DNA of 46,716 nt from Haplomitrium mnioides (lineage: Eukaryota; Marchantiophyta; Haplomitriopsida; Calobryales), in the NCBI GenBank assembly GCA_049999725.1, contig JBNGIS010008952.1:1-46716 (forward strand), read 5' to 3'. A program made the translations under genes and the position numbers. A model generated the notes under the pieces. The model was given only the letters and a program-made list of their open reading frames with translations, did not search any database and had not been told where the DNA came from. Shown one piece after another: positions 9,767-20,531 of this stretch (within the stretch, counting starts at the first letter, position 1; each line of letters begins with the position of its first letter).

Positions 9767-11030
9767 TTGCAGTACCTAGAAAGTCAACACAGTAGATTTG
9801 CTGAAGGACAAGCCAAAGGATCTGGGGCTTCTTCTGCGGGCTTTGGAAGCTTTGCTTTTGTCACACATCCCTACAGCTGCAGACTTTTAAAACTTACAGG
9901 GCTACCAAACATAACTTTGAGAGCTGGGATTTTGACTGGGACCTCGGGTACAGTGTCCAGTCAAGATTCAACTTGGGCATGCTCACAGGGGGTACTATAC
10001 CAAGGGGAGACAAAGGATCTTAGAACAGGGTGTAGCACAGGGGGTGGTATAATGGACAACCTCCTCATTAAAATGTGAACAAGACATGGTGACAAGGAAG
10101 TGAGAGGAAAAAATCGGAAAGACTTAGGAGGAGAGGATAACTGCCCCCAATAGATCAGAGGTCGCTTGAGAGACCTTGAGTTGCTGGTGAGGTCTCTCGA
10201 GGAACAGCTGACCCAACAGAAAGCTACGTCAGATCGGAGGCTGGAGTCCCTTGAGACCAAAATGTTGAAGATAGAAAGCATGGCGGGGTCCCTCAACCTG
10301 ATCCGAGAGCATCATACCATTGACATAGACGGCCTCAAGCATGACATACAAGAAATGAGATAGCATGACATGGAATCGGATGTGCAAAAGCGCGTACAAA
10401 CCCTGGAACAAAACCACGAGCTAAGGAGACACAGAGGCACCTGAAAAATATGAGCAACGCATCCCAAATGGCATTGGAATCTGAGCTGAAGCAAACCCAA
10501 GCCACGTGGGCGAATGTTGTCAAGGGAACCCCAATGACCCTAGACACTGTTAGAGCAACAGTAAAGGAACTGCTAGAGGAGGAATGGGAACAAAAAAGGT
10601 GGGATCTAAACCACATAGTCCATGGTGCTCTGGAAGCGCCTCAAGAAAACACTCGAAATACAATCTAGCAACAAATCTTGGGACCATGTAACCTTGGGAA
10701 CCTGCGCATGGCTTGTAAGAGAATTGGACAACCCTCTGACAAATGCGAACCCATCCTAGTGTAGATCCATGAGGCTGGAGACAGGGAGGCCCTCTTGAGA
10801 CTCAAAAAAGCCCTCAAAAGTCCAATCCATTTGGATCTATGAGGACCTCTTTCCAACTCAAAGGAAAAACCTATTGACGGAACTACAAAAGATGAAGCAA
10901 TCTTGGGCTGATGGCAATATTGTTGTGATTCGCAGAGGAAGGATGACAATCCTTGATCGACATTAAGCTCGATGACCACGAGACCATACCACTGAGTCGA
11001 ACATATATGCCACATAGCATGATCTAGCAG
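9767..11030 (+). pseudogene. Coiled-coil protein remnant, LINE ORF1-like
   Basis: Broken reading frames on the plus strand. From 10166: LELLVRSLEEQLTQQKATSD and following, a heptad-like coiled coil; then QATWANVVKGTP at about 10498, a basic/acidic helix (VKELLEEEWEQKRWDLN), RIGQPSDKCEPILV, and a final block reading EDLFPTQRKNLLTELQKM and GNIVVIRRGRMTIL, ending TAA near 10965. Coiled coil, then a conserved region with a P-I-L-V strand, then an EDL..Q/R end resembles ORF1 of L1-type LINEs (RRM-like plus C-terminal domain). No endonuclease or RT follows; C2 starts 170 bases later. At least four stops or frameshifts. Another nucleic-acid-binding protein cannot be excluded. Confidence 0.4.
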
Positions 11031-11203
11031 TTTAGGATCTGGATGGACTAGGTTCTCTCACGAGCTCTTGGCCCTAGACTATCACTAGTTGACTTTTCTA
11101 GTTGTTGTTGTACGACTTTAGTTTTTTTATTCTACCCGCACTTGTTGCATGGATGTACTCGAGTCTCTATAGCCTTAAAGTTGGCTTGGGACTTTAAACA
11201 AAT

Positions 11204-11465
11204 TGTAGGATAATGCATATAATATGTATTCAACAATAAGGCTCATAAGCTCATAGCATGTGTGTGTAGAAATGCTTCTTCTCTTTCTTCTCCTCTCTCA
11301 ATCTCATATCATCTCATAAACATGAATAATACAATGATGTGTTTGTTACCTTAATCCTAGGTTAGTGTTAAACTAATGTAGTTACTAATTATAGATTAGT
11401 AACTTAATCCTAGATTAGTAAACATCATCTAATCTTACTATCATGTTACTCTATATATCCTAACA
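11204..11465 (-). repeat. C2 3' LTR (262 bp)
   Basis: TGTAGGATAATGCAT...ATCCTAACA, with TG...CA ends. The next bases (11466-11476, CTTCCCTTTGG) give the polypurine tract CCAAAGGGAAG on the minus strand, so this is the 3' LTR of a minus-strand element. A second copy of the LTR lies at 46034-46299 with high identity. Confidence 0.88.
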
Positions 11466-11865
11466 CTTCCCTTTGGTTATAACATGGGAATGTTGTAAAC
11501 AAATGTAACATAGATATAATAAGATGATAATAAGAAAAATAAGAGAAATAACGCCAGCTCCCACAGTAAAATCCATATAGATCGATAATGATGTTGCTTT
11601 ATTAAAACCCTCTCATACTCCTTCGAAGGAAAGAGTACAACCATCACTATGCATGGATGAGAATATATGAAATAGAAAGTATCCCAATATAAAAGATAAA
11701 TAAGATGGCTATAAGCCATGAAAAGCATAAGAGCATAGCATAATGAGACAAGATAAATAAACGATATAGATCAAATAGAAAAATATAATAATACGTCACT
11801 AGAATAAAACATATAATTGTTGAGTAGATATAAAATATAAAGAATGTCGAATATATCGATGTAGA

Positions 11866-12741
11866 TCATAATAAGCTGGATAGTTGACGAAGTCCAATAA
11901 GATCACAATATCGTCGATGTAGTGCATGAGGTAAAGCCTTGGTGAAAAGATTTGCCATATTGTCTTTGTTGGCGATCATTTGCATTGAAATGGTGTCATC
12001 TTGTTGCTCATACGTAAAAAAGAACTTTGGAGCTATATGCTTAATGCGATCTCCTCGAATAAAACCCTGTGAGATCTGCTGCACACATGCCAAATTATCC
12101 TCATAGAGAATAGTAGGGTCAAATAGACAAGGAAGACCACAAGACATATAAATATGATCAATCATACTACATAAATAAACGCATTCCCTACTGGCTTCAT
12201 ACAAAGCTATGATCTCTACATGGTTGGAAGATGTGCAAGCCAAAGTTTGCTTAGTTCTCCTTCATGATATGGCTGTAGAGCCATATAGGAATACATATCC
12301 GGTTTGGGATTTAGCATCATCAAGATCCGAAAGGTATCTTGCATCTGTATAACCGGTTAAGATTTGATCAGTGTGTTTCGGGAAATATAGTCCCATATCA
12401 ATGGTTCCTTGTAAATATCTGAATACTCGCTTGATACCATTCCAATGCCTTATAGTAGGTTGTGAACTATGCTTGGCAAACAGGTTCAGGGCAAAGGAAA
12501 TATCAGGTCAAGTTTGATTTACCAAGTATATAAGAGCTCCTATAGCAGAGAGATATGGAATCTCAGATCCTATGATAGGCTCTATGCCTTTTCATTTATA
12601 GAATAAATCTTTTTCTCTATCCAGTGTTCTAATCTCTATAGGAGATGTTACCGGATGAGATTTATCCATATTAAATTATTTTAGGGCTTTCTTGGTATAA
12701 GTACTATGATGGACTAAAATGCCATCATCAAGGTACTCAAA
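11866..12741 (-). pseudogene. C2 RNase H and end of pol
   Basis: RNase H of the copia polyprotein, which removes RNA from the RNA-DNA hybrid. 11866-12243 reads SSNHVEIIALYEASRECVYL, ILYEDNLACVQQISQGFIRGDRIKHI, then DNMANLFTKALP, the usual copia end (N-x-A-D-L-F-T-K-A/S-L-P). Upstream to 12741 the RT-RNase H connection is present but broken by stops (for example an interrupted DLDDAKSQTGY-like segment around 12290-12330). In the active site the D of the E-D-N box is present. Confidence 0.85.
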
Positions 12742-13688
12742 CTATAGTCCCAAGCAATAGGTTGTCTTACCAATATCCCTCATATCAAAAATCTTCTTAA
12801 GCATAGAAATAGTCTGCTCAAGGAGGGATTGGTGTCCAAATAAGTTTATATCATCAATATAAAGCGCGACAACAATAAATTGTTTGTCAACATTCTTGAT
12901 GAATAAACTTGGTGCAATGTCATCATAGTGAAAACCCATGGCTATCATCTCCTCTTTAAATCTCGGGTACTCTATAAGACCACTTTGCTTAAGTCCATAA
13001 ATAGATTTCATGATATGGACAGCATATCCATCCTTGGCCAGAGGCATGGATTGATGTATAGGAGGGACAATAGGTCCAATTTGCCTAGTTTGCATCTCAT
13101 GGACTAAAGGTCCAAGCCCAGTACTCCTCCTCTTGGGCTGTAAATTGGTCGTTGGTAAAGTGGTAGATGGTTCGCTTAAAGGTTTTCCCTTAGAGACATT
13201 CTCCCCCTGAATATGATAGATATTCCGAGCAATAAGCTCTAGGAGAGCTTTCATATAAATCTGGGTATCAAGAAGCCCATATAGGTATGCTATCACCATA
13301 TCTAACTGATGTGTCATAAGCTCATGTCCTAGGGAAAAGCCAAGTAGGAACCGATATGTGATAGCACCCATAACTAGGGCAAATGTGAGATCATAGTCTC
13401 TCCTAAGCTATAGCCCTTGGCTACAAGACGCGCCTTATATCTGATAATATCGCCTTTCTCATTTTGCTTCTTCACGAAAATCCACCTATATCCGATTAAG
13501 TGGGCGTTAGAAGGTATGGGGACTAAAGGTCCGAATACTTTCCTCTTTATCATGGAATCCAATTTGGAATTCATCGCCTTTTCCCATTCAATCCAATCGG
13601 GACCGTCCCTAGCTTCTTTGACAGATCGTAGATCAAGGGGTATATCAGATATAGTCTGTGAAATCATGAATGCGAAATGGTCATCCAT
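12742..13688 (-). pseudogene. C2 reverse transcriptase
   Basis: Copia RT. 13374-13688 has the pre-RT block (DWIEWEKAMNSKLDSM, IGYRWIFVKKQNEKGDIIRYKARLVAKGYS). 12742-13371 has LDMVIAYLYGLLDTQIYMKA, IMKSIYGLKQSG, and the catalytic VALYIDDINLFG, so the D-D pair is intact. Between the TQIYMKA and YGLKQSG blocks is an insertion of about 80 residues rich in P, T and charged residues, longer than in typical copia RTs; it may come from a small insertion or local duplication. A frameshift lies at about 13372. Confidence 0.88.
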
Positions 13689-14204
13689 ACAAACACTCTC
13701 TCGCTACCATAAAATCCTAGTATCTATATAGTGGATTGATATCTCTTTATTATCTCGGATCTCTAAAAGAGATGTAGTAGGTTTAGATGGTGGTGTAGTG
13801 GATGATGATGGTAGTAGAGGTCCATCAGCAGAGAAAGTAGTCCTCTTTGTCATATTTCATTGCCTTGGCTGAGAGTCTTTCAAGTCTAAAGGGCATCCTC
13901 TCCTTTTCTTTGGTAATTGATCACTTGTTGTTGTAGTAATGTCCTAAATCCTCACAAGTACATTTACAGCAAGAATGTGTGATTGTGTTACCTTTGCAAT
14001 CTCATTAAATGAGTCAGGCAACTATTCGACCATCTTAGTCAAATGAAGAAGTCTCTTAACTTCATCCTCACGCTGCCTTGTTCTTTAATCTATCCATAAA
14101 GTGGATTGTTTCTCCCATTCTAGCTTTTTCAGTATTGAAGAAGTTTTATCTTCAAACAATGATGGGAATATATCCTCATAGAAGTGGCAGTCAACAAATC
14201 TGGC

Positions 14205-15135
14205 CTAAAATACATCCATTGTGGATGGTTCCAGATATCGTATAATTGACAAGGATTCATATCCCACATAAATGCCCTTCTGTTGTTGAGGTCCCATCTT
14301 GGTCCTTTTTGGTCCCAAAATTAGAACAAAGACTTGACAACCGAAAATACGGAGATGAGAGAGATCGAGAATAGTCCCATAGGCAAGTTGGTGAGGGGAT
14401 AAAGTATTAAATCCTGATGGCATGTACTTCAATAAAGAAGCAACATGTAGAATAGCGTGGCCTCATGCAGAAACCGGTAATTTGGTCTACATGAGTATGG
14501 GCCTAGCTATCATTTGTATGTTGCATATAACTCTTTTGGCTATGCCATTTTGAAAATGGACGTGAGCCACAGAGTATTGGGTATCTATACCCATAGTCAT
14601 ACAAAATTCATCAAAAGTCTTAGACATAAACTCCCCCGCATTATCAACCCTTAGGACCCTTACTGGATTTTATGGAAATTGAGCTTTCAATTTTAGAATG
14701 TGTGCCAATATCCTACGGAAGACCAAGTTTCGGGTAGAGAGTAACGAGACTTGTGACAATTTTGATGACGCGCAGATTATCACCAAGAAGCACCGAAAGG
14801 GTCCACTTGGTGGGTCAATAGGGCCACACACATCTACGTATAAGCGCTCAAAGAACTTAGGTATATCCATTATAATCTTGGATATCGCTGGTCGTAGGAC
14901 AAGCTTGCCTTGAGAACATTGGATGCATTGTATATTGAGCATATACAGTCTAGCACTAGGAGGAATAGATCATGACAGTTTCAGAATATTCTGAAACATG
15001 TTTGTGTCAAGATGTCCTAAGCGTTTATGCTATAGTATGCTTTGCATCAAATAAGAAACTCTGAATTTGCATTACACAGAACCCTAAGGGATACGAAAAT
15101 AATGTTTCCTTTATTTTAGATTCATCAAAAGTGTT
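14205..15135 (-). pseudogene. C2 integrase
   Basis: Integrase of the copia polyprotein. From right to left: a degraded HHCC zinc-binding part (CIQCSQGKL), the core start (RLYVDVCGPIDPPSGPFRCFLV) with the first catalytic Asp, broken sequence with stops over about 14440-14670 where the second Asp and the Glu should lie, and the late core (SPHQLAYG, LRIFGCQVFV, GIYVGYE). Reading continues toward the RT linker, which is decayed (13690-14200). Confidence 0.82.
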
Positions 15136-15813
15136 CTATAATATATGAATCACTTCTTGATCTTTACATGTGCTAGTATGCAAATGGAATCCATTGTCTC
15201 TTATATCCTTGAAACTAATTAGATTCCTAGTAGCACTAGGTACATATATAGTAGATCTGATGTTTAATCTAGTTCCTCTTGGTAATGTAATAATGGCAGG
15301 TCCATGGCCTTCTTCTACCTGATTACTTCCCATGATCGTTGTGACTTTCCGACTTGAGACAACAATAGCTCTAAAGAAGGATTTGCACTTCAAAATAGTG
15401 TGAGTGTTGCCACTATCAATAATACATGTATTATTATCATCCAATGAAGGAACTGCAGGTAAACACTGTAACATATAATTCTTTGGAATAGCCAGATCAT
15501 CATCTTTATCAATATAGTGACTTAAAGTATTAGTTTGTTCTAGGAACACACCATGGTTCTCTGTATTGTTCTGTTTGCTCTAGTCTTGGGCATATAGTGC
15601 CACCACATGTGCTGGTATTCTGGACATTTTATGAACATGACCCAGAGTATCACATCTGGCACAACTTAGTGAGCCTCTTGTATTGCTAGAAGAGGGCATA
15701 TTCCTTCCTCTGTTTTGAGGTCGTGCACCTCTTTGTCCCCTTGGGTAAAACTTTCTAGCAGATCCTCTGCCTCTGCCTCTCCTACTGAATTGCTTGTTAT
15801 AGACACAAGTCAT
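15136..15813 (-). pseudogene. C2 zinc knuckle region and protease
   Basis: 15580-15813 reads an Arg/Gly-rich stretch (RRGRGRGSARKF, RGQRGARPQNRGR) followed by CARCDTLGHVHKMSR, a CCHC zinc knuckle that has lost its last Cys. 15136-15549 contains the protease motif CIIDSGNTHTIL (D-S-G) and the conserved tail LNIRSTIYVPSATRNLIS. A stop or shift separates the two. The Arg/Gly-rich part is typical of copia nucleocapsid. Confidence 0.85.
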
Positions 15814-16098
15814 AGGGGCTTTTCCCTTATTTGAGGTTTGCCTATTAGAACCAAATCTGGCTCTCTGTCTTAGCTATCCTCTATTACTCACTGGTTTATT
15901 GAAATGCACTTCACGTGACTGAGTAATAGGCAGAGTGCCAGGAGGTCTTGTCTTAGAGTTCTTCAATAACAAATCATGGTGCTTTTTTGCCAGTAGGAGA
16001 TATGCAATCAATTCAAAATACCTTCTGAAATTCATATTCCTCTACTATGCAGACAAGATTATGTTTGAAGGATGAAAAGTTGATAAAGTCTTTTCTAT

Positions 16099-16410
16099 CT
16101 ACTCCTCTTCTGAAACTGGGTGACGACATAAAGTTAATTGACTGATAATTTTGAGGAGTTCACTATTGTATTTAGATATGGATGTGAAATCCTGAACCCT
16201 TAGGTTAACCCAATCATGCCTGGCTTTGGGCAGATAGATAGTCTTGGTATGGTTAAACCGTTCTTTCAAACTCTCCCATAAGAGTCTAAGATAACTCTCA
16301 TTTAGGTATTGTAATTTCAAAGGATCAGACAGATGATGTCTCAAGAACACTAAAGCTTGAGCTTTCTGCTGAGCATTTATATCCTCATTAATGAGGATAG
16401 TAGTCTCCAA
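16099..16410 (-). pseudogene. C2 gag capsid fragment
   Basis: Copia gag of the type in which LRHHLSDPLKLQYLNE, LWESLKERFNHTKTIYLPKAR, DWVNLRVQDFTSISKYNSEL and SQLTLC are the signature blocks, all readable here over about 100 residues. N-terminal gag and the reading to the zinc knuckle (15814-16098) are broken by stops. Confidence 0.85.
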
Positions 16411-17328
16411 TCCCTTGGAAACTAAGTGTGCTGCAACATTAAGTGACCATGAGAGATAATTCTCCCCTTTTATGGTCAGACTCTTGAAGCTTAATTTTTT
16501 CTATCTTATAGATTGTAAGGTCTGTACTGAATTGAAGAAAAAGAAAACTTAAAAGATCTTGTATTCTCAGGAACTAACAGAGTTCTGATCTATAATAGCA
16601 GAATACTTTTAGTTTTTCCTGTTATTTGAATTTTACAATTCTATAACAAAAAGTGATAATAGAGTTATTATGAACATGGCTTCCCTCTTCTTCTTGCAGT
16701 GGGCAAGGGATTGACTCTGTATATATCAAACTGAGTGTTGGTGCAGCCTCTTGTAGTAGTCCAGATGTCACCAACCAAGTCTGATGTAATGAACTGTATT
16801 CTCCACGCACTAGCAATCTGTTGAAATTTGATAGTATTTCCAAAATGTGTCACCAAATTTTGTACTGCTGAACCAAAAATCTTGAACTTGTAGCTCTGAT
16901 AAAATATTGAGATTGATAGTTGATGTGGTCAAATAGATAGCTATAAACACTATGGATTAGTTGTGGCTTTTAGCCTGCTCAATTCTGGTCAAAACTATGA
17001 GCCAACTAATCAGTTTGAACTTCTATGCCACTTATAGAATTAGTATGATAGATTCTATATTATGAACATTAGAATAATTTATTCTCAATTTTGTTGATTA
17101 GCAGAGAGTAGAGTATAGGTAATATAAAGTATCAGACTATCAAATTTTATCTCAAAATATGATATGCTCTTTACTATTCTGGTCTCAGTATCAGGTTTTC
17201 ATTCTATGTAAAAACAGAGTATTAGAGTATATGAGCTGATAGTATAGGTATATAGACATGTGTTGAACAGTGATATGGTGTAATATGACTCCAATTAGAT
17301 AGGTAAATAACTAGGCCATATAGGGTTA
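16411..17328. other. C2 leader and presumed 5' LTR zone, unassigned
   Basis: AT-rich. On the minus strand, a relic of the initiator-Met primer site (TATCAGAGCTA) is read at about 16890-16902, and gag-leader-like sequence follows toward 16440. The right part (16905-17328) would be the 5' LTR, but it does not match the 11204 LTR and no TG...CA pair with a duplication could be set. The right half also holds many AATACTCTGATTATAG-like AT-rich repeats without clear period. Confidence 0.35.
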
Positions 17329-17330
17329 CC

Positions 17331-17424
17331 TTTGCGCTTGGACTACGAAGTTCATGTGCTCATGGACTTTGGTGTTCAAGCGATCAAGGACTTTAAAAGT
17401 CCATGCGTGCTTGAAATGCGAAGG
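17331..17424 (-). repeat. Fragment of the 24-bp palindrome array, inverted
   Basis: The reverse complement matches 44042-44132 at high identity (shared blocks GCGCTTGGACTAC, GGACTTTGGTGTTCAAGCGATCAAGGAC and TGAAATGCGAAG, in plus-strand reading of this copy). It is about four units of the 24-bp array that follows the ParB-like gene. It abuts gypsy pol on its right, marking a transposon-retrotransposon junction. Confidence 0.88.
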
Positions 17425-17428
17425 CGGG

Positions 17429-18685
17429 TTGAGCATCTTGGTTGTAACCCTTGCTGCAGATTCAAGTAACTTCAGCGATGTGTTTGCATAGAGCCATACG
17501 GACCTGAAGGGCATGCTTAGAGAGCTGGGGGAGCACAGAATTGACTTGGAAGATAATGCTACCCCCGTACGGCAGCGGCAGTACCGAATGAACCCACGCT
17601 TATCTCTATTGGTGAAAGAGGAGGTGGATAAGCTCCTAGAGGCAAGATTCATCTACCCTATGCTGAACAATGAATGGGTGTCCCCCCTAGTGGTGGTGCC
17701 GAAGAAGGCAGACTTGGACGGGAAGCCAAAGATCAGGGTGTGCCAAGACTACCGCAAGCTGAATGCAGCGACCAAGAAGGACCACTACCCTTTGCCTTTT
17801 ACTGATGGTGTGTTGGACCTGGTGGCGAGCTAGGAAATCTATAGTTTCATGGACGAGTACTCTGGTTACAACCAGGTGTGGATACGGGAGGAGGACCAAC
17901 TAAAGACTGCCTTCACAACAGAGTGGGGAGTGTTTGCCTTTCGATGAATGCCATTTGGTCTCTGCAATGCCCCAAGTACATTCCAGAGACTAATGATGAA
18001 CATGTTCCGAGACTACCTCAGGAAGTTCTTCGAAATCTTCATCGACAACTTCGTAGTATACGGCAAGGTCAAGGATTATGAGGAGCATATGCGGCTCACA
18101 TTCCAGCGATGTAGAGAAACGGGACTGCAGCTGCACCTTGGCAAATGCTTCTTTGCAGTGAGAGAAGGGATACTGCTGGGGCATAGGGTCTCCAGCCAGA
18201 GGATTGTCGTGGACTAGGAGAAGGTGGCAGTATGGCTGGGGGTGGCGTTTCCAATGTGTCTGGTGGAGGTGCAGGGATTCCTGGGATGTGTGGGTTACTA
18301 CAGGAGGTTCATCCCGAAATTTTCCCTAGTAGCCTACCACCTAACAGAGATGGTAAAGAGGGGCAGTGACTTTGAGCCAACAAAGCCCAAAAGATCAAGC
18401 TTTAATGAGCTCAAGAGGCAATTGGCCAACGCGCCTATCCTAGTGCCCTCAAATTGGACCAAGGAGTTCCACGTGATGGTGGATGTTTCAGGCTTTTGTG
18501 TGGAGGCAGTGCTGAGCTAGCTTGATGAGGAAGGCAGGGACCACCCGATCTACTTTGCCAACAGACTCCTCTCAACGGCAGAGAAGAATTACTCGCCCAC
18601 CGATCGTGAGGCCATGGGGATAATCTACTCCTTGAAGAAGTTCCGACACTACTTGGTGCATTACAAGGTGATGTTTCACACTTCG
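17429..18685 (+). pseudogene. Gypsy RT-RNase H fragment embedded in transposon T sequence
   Basis: Partial pol of a gypsy family related to G3. It starts in the linker (NFSDVFA, LKGMLRELGEHRIDL, VRQRQYRMNP) and runs through RT: KIRVCQDYRKLNAATKKDHYPLPF, GYNQVWIREEDQLKT, MPFGLCNAPSTFQR, IFIDNFVVYGK, HRVSSQRI, and into RNase H (FHVMVDVSGF, IYFANRLLSTAEKNY). The catalytic D-D is D-N. Four TAG or TGA stops are present (after LVAS, AFR, IVVD and VLS). It ends abruptly at VMFHT. No LTR, gag or integrase; both flanks are T-type sequence, so it looks captured or trapped. Confidence 0.9.
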
Positions 18686-18740
18686 AGATGCAAATCATTG
18701 TTTTAACACCAAGATCACAACCGTAGATCACAACCGGTTG

Positions 18741-18778
18741 ATCTCGACCTATTAATCTATCATTCAGATTTGACCAAT
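18741..18778 (-). repeat. Fragment of sequence found downstream of the palindrome array
   Basis: CCTATTAATCTATCATTCAG and the following bases are the reverse complement of 44190-44224. It links this junction to the right end of transposon T. The preceding 18686-18740 contains a short repeat of GATCACAACCG (two copies). Confidence 0.75.
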
Positions 18779-18902
18779 CTGCAGCAATGCAACTTCTTAT
18801 TACAAAATACGGAGCAAAGAATCTGGCACTTTTGCTCTGCAATTGCTATGTTTACATAGGCCTAACACCAACAGAGGCCCGTATTTTTGCAACTGAACAG
18901 AT
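18779..18902 (+). pseudogene. Fragment of the ParB-like gene
   Basis: About 40 codons in one frame (AAMQLLITKYGAKNLA, then LCNCYVYIGLTPTEARIFATEQ) match residues 58-98 of the ParB-like frame at 42953-43258 closely. It lacks the N-terminal part, including the GGNHS motif, and stops at a TGA as it enters the inverted-repeat arm. It shows that ParB-like coding sequence directly precedes the noncoding arm in this copy, as it precedes the palindrome array at 43901. Confidence 0.88.
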
Positions 18903-20052
18903 GCTACTTTGAACCAAGAACAAACTACTCAGAATAGGAACTTTTTTTTGGGGAAAATTTGTGATTTTTCATATCAAAAAACATAAAAAAACGAGGTTAA
19001 CTTTTAAAAACAAAAAGTACATGAGTTTTTTGGATTTGTTTTTGGTTGTTTCAACAAGCATGATAGAGCGAAAGTCAATTTTGTTATGCAAAATCAATCA
19101 ATATTACTAGTTTTTATGAAAATATTGGAAAACTCGAATTTGCTTAAAAGCATAAAAATTATAGTAAGTTTTCATCAAAAATTTGCATTTATCATTGATT
19201 ACAACTCTAAACCCAAAAGTTAATACACGTTATGAGAAACTATTTTGAAATATGTTTGATTGCACAAACTTTAGGCCGGCGTAGACATGGTGCTCTTTCA
19301 AACTTTTTTGTTGGAAAAATATTACACAACACAAAGAAAAAGCCTGAGGGGGGACTAGAAGTCAAGAGAATGAGTTTGTATTGGTAAACAAGAAAACAAA
19401 GAAAACAAAACATTGCATGGATTTAGGAGCTTTATATTAAACGTCAAGAGAAAATGAAGCTTTTACTTTAAGTTGAAAATCCATGCAATCAAAAGTGAAC
19501 GTGGGCTTTCAAAAAGGTTCCAGCAATTAAAAATATTTCATAGTTCAACGAAGCATATACAGAAATGTATCATAGTTCAGAATCAAAAAGGTAGTAGCTA
19601 AAGAGATTGAATTAAGATTGTAAACAAGAAATATGTCCAAGTTTTAGACTTGGTTCAACCAAACAAAGGTCTCAAGATCTACAAAAGAGTTTATAACTTG
19701 TGTACAAACAAAGTTGAATAGGTAGTCTTTGCATGAAGAAGCTTAAGGGTTATACATGAGAAGTAGAACTTTTGGAAGGCGTGGACTTCCACCCCAAAGT
19801 CTAGGCGTGCTTACGAATATAAGCTCAACAAGTGAACACTCCACCCCAAAGTCTATGCGCGCATAAGAATCCAAACTCACCATCTGAACATTCCACCCCA
19901 AAATCTATGTGCGCATAGGAATCTAAACTCGCCATCTAAACATTCCACAACAAAGATTGACAAGAACCTAGGTTTTAGGTTCCATTGAAGAATTTTTGTA
20001 CTTTGTACGTTTCGCTTGCAAATCAAAGTCTATGCACGTATAGGGTTTGCAC
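18903..20052 (-). repeat. Right arm of the long inverted repeat
   Basis: Counterpart of 6965-8165 in opposite orientation. It starts near ACTTTGAACCAAGAA, continues through an AT-rich noncoding stretch, and reaches the inverted 52-bp array at 19787-19955. It extends beyond the left arm, which was cut by G2, into TATGCACGTATAGGGTTTG at about 20031-20049. It then continues to the 3' end of the transposase gene, so it is part of transposon T. Confidence 0.85.
19787..19955 (-). repeat. Inverted 52-bp palindrome-bearing array
   Basis: Units contain CCACCCCAAAGTCTATGCGCGCATA(A/G)GAATCC-like sequence in three to four copies, the reverse complement of the 7041-7274 array. CTATGCGCGCATAAG and CTATGTGCGCATAGG are the best-kept palindromes. 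Isolated sites follow at about 20031-20044 (TATGCACGTATA) and 20091-20104. Confidence 0.88.
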
Positions 20053-20531
20053 TTCTACAACCGAGGATACAGACTGTAAATGTTCTATTGTTTGCAACAA
20101 ACTCTATGCACGCAAAAGATTTCGATTTCTAATTTAGAATCTAAAAGTAAAAACGGGTACAAAGCTCTTTATCTGAGTCAAACAATGCTAAAGATTTAAA
20201 TTTTTACAACAAAGTCTTAAAAAAGAAAAAAAAAATTAGTCAATTTGGGCAAATGCTTTAGTGAGATAATAACCATAAAAGTTGAAAGCAAAATATTTAT
20301 ATTTTGAAGATGAAAATATTTCTACAAAGCAAATAAAAATATTAACTATAAATTAAAGTTTCATTTACAAAGAATAACACTCAACTTGGAATGATTTAAA
20401 GTCACAAGTTCAATTTGGCAAAAAAATCCAACAAGTTGCTAAAAATTATTTTCAAGTAATTTTGGAAATGATCATCTTACATTACACCAGATTTGCAAAT
20501 ACAAAATATAGAAAAAAAATCTTGAAGGACT
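20053..20531. other. Transposon T: 3' flank of the transposase gene
   Basis: AT-rich, no protein read. It holds one half-palindrome (CTCTATGCACGCAAAAG, about 20090) and A-rich tracts. It probably carries the transposase 3' UTR, since that gene's stop is at 20532-20534 on the minus strand. Confidence 0.5.

Larger units (their letters stand above)
11204..17325 (-). mobile_element. C2: decayed Ty1/copia element
   Basis: On the minus strand, right to left: gag, zinc knuckle, protease, integrase, RT, RNase H, polypurine tract and 3' LTR, the copia order (integrase before RT). The 3' LTR is 11204-11465. A 5' LTR of the same sequence is not found; the right limit is set where transposon T palindromes begin (about 17329). 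A primer-site relic (reverse complement TATCAGAGCTA, near 16890-16902) suggests the 5' LTR was in 16905-17325. Many stops and frameshifts. Confidence 0.85.
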
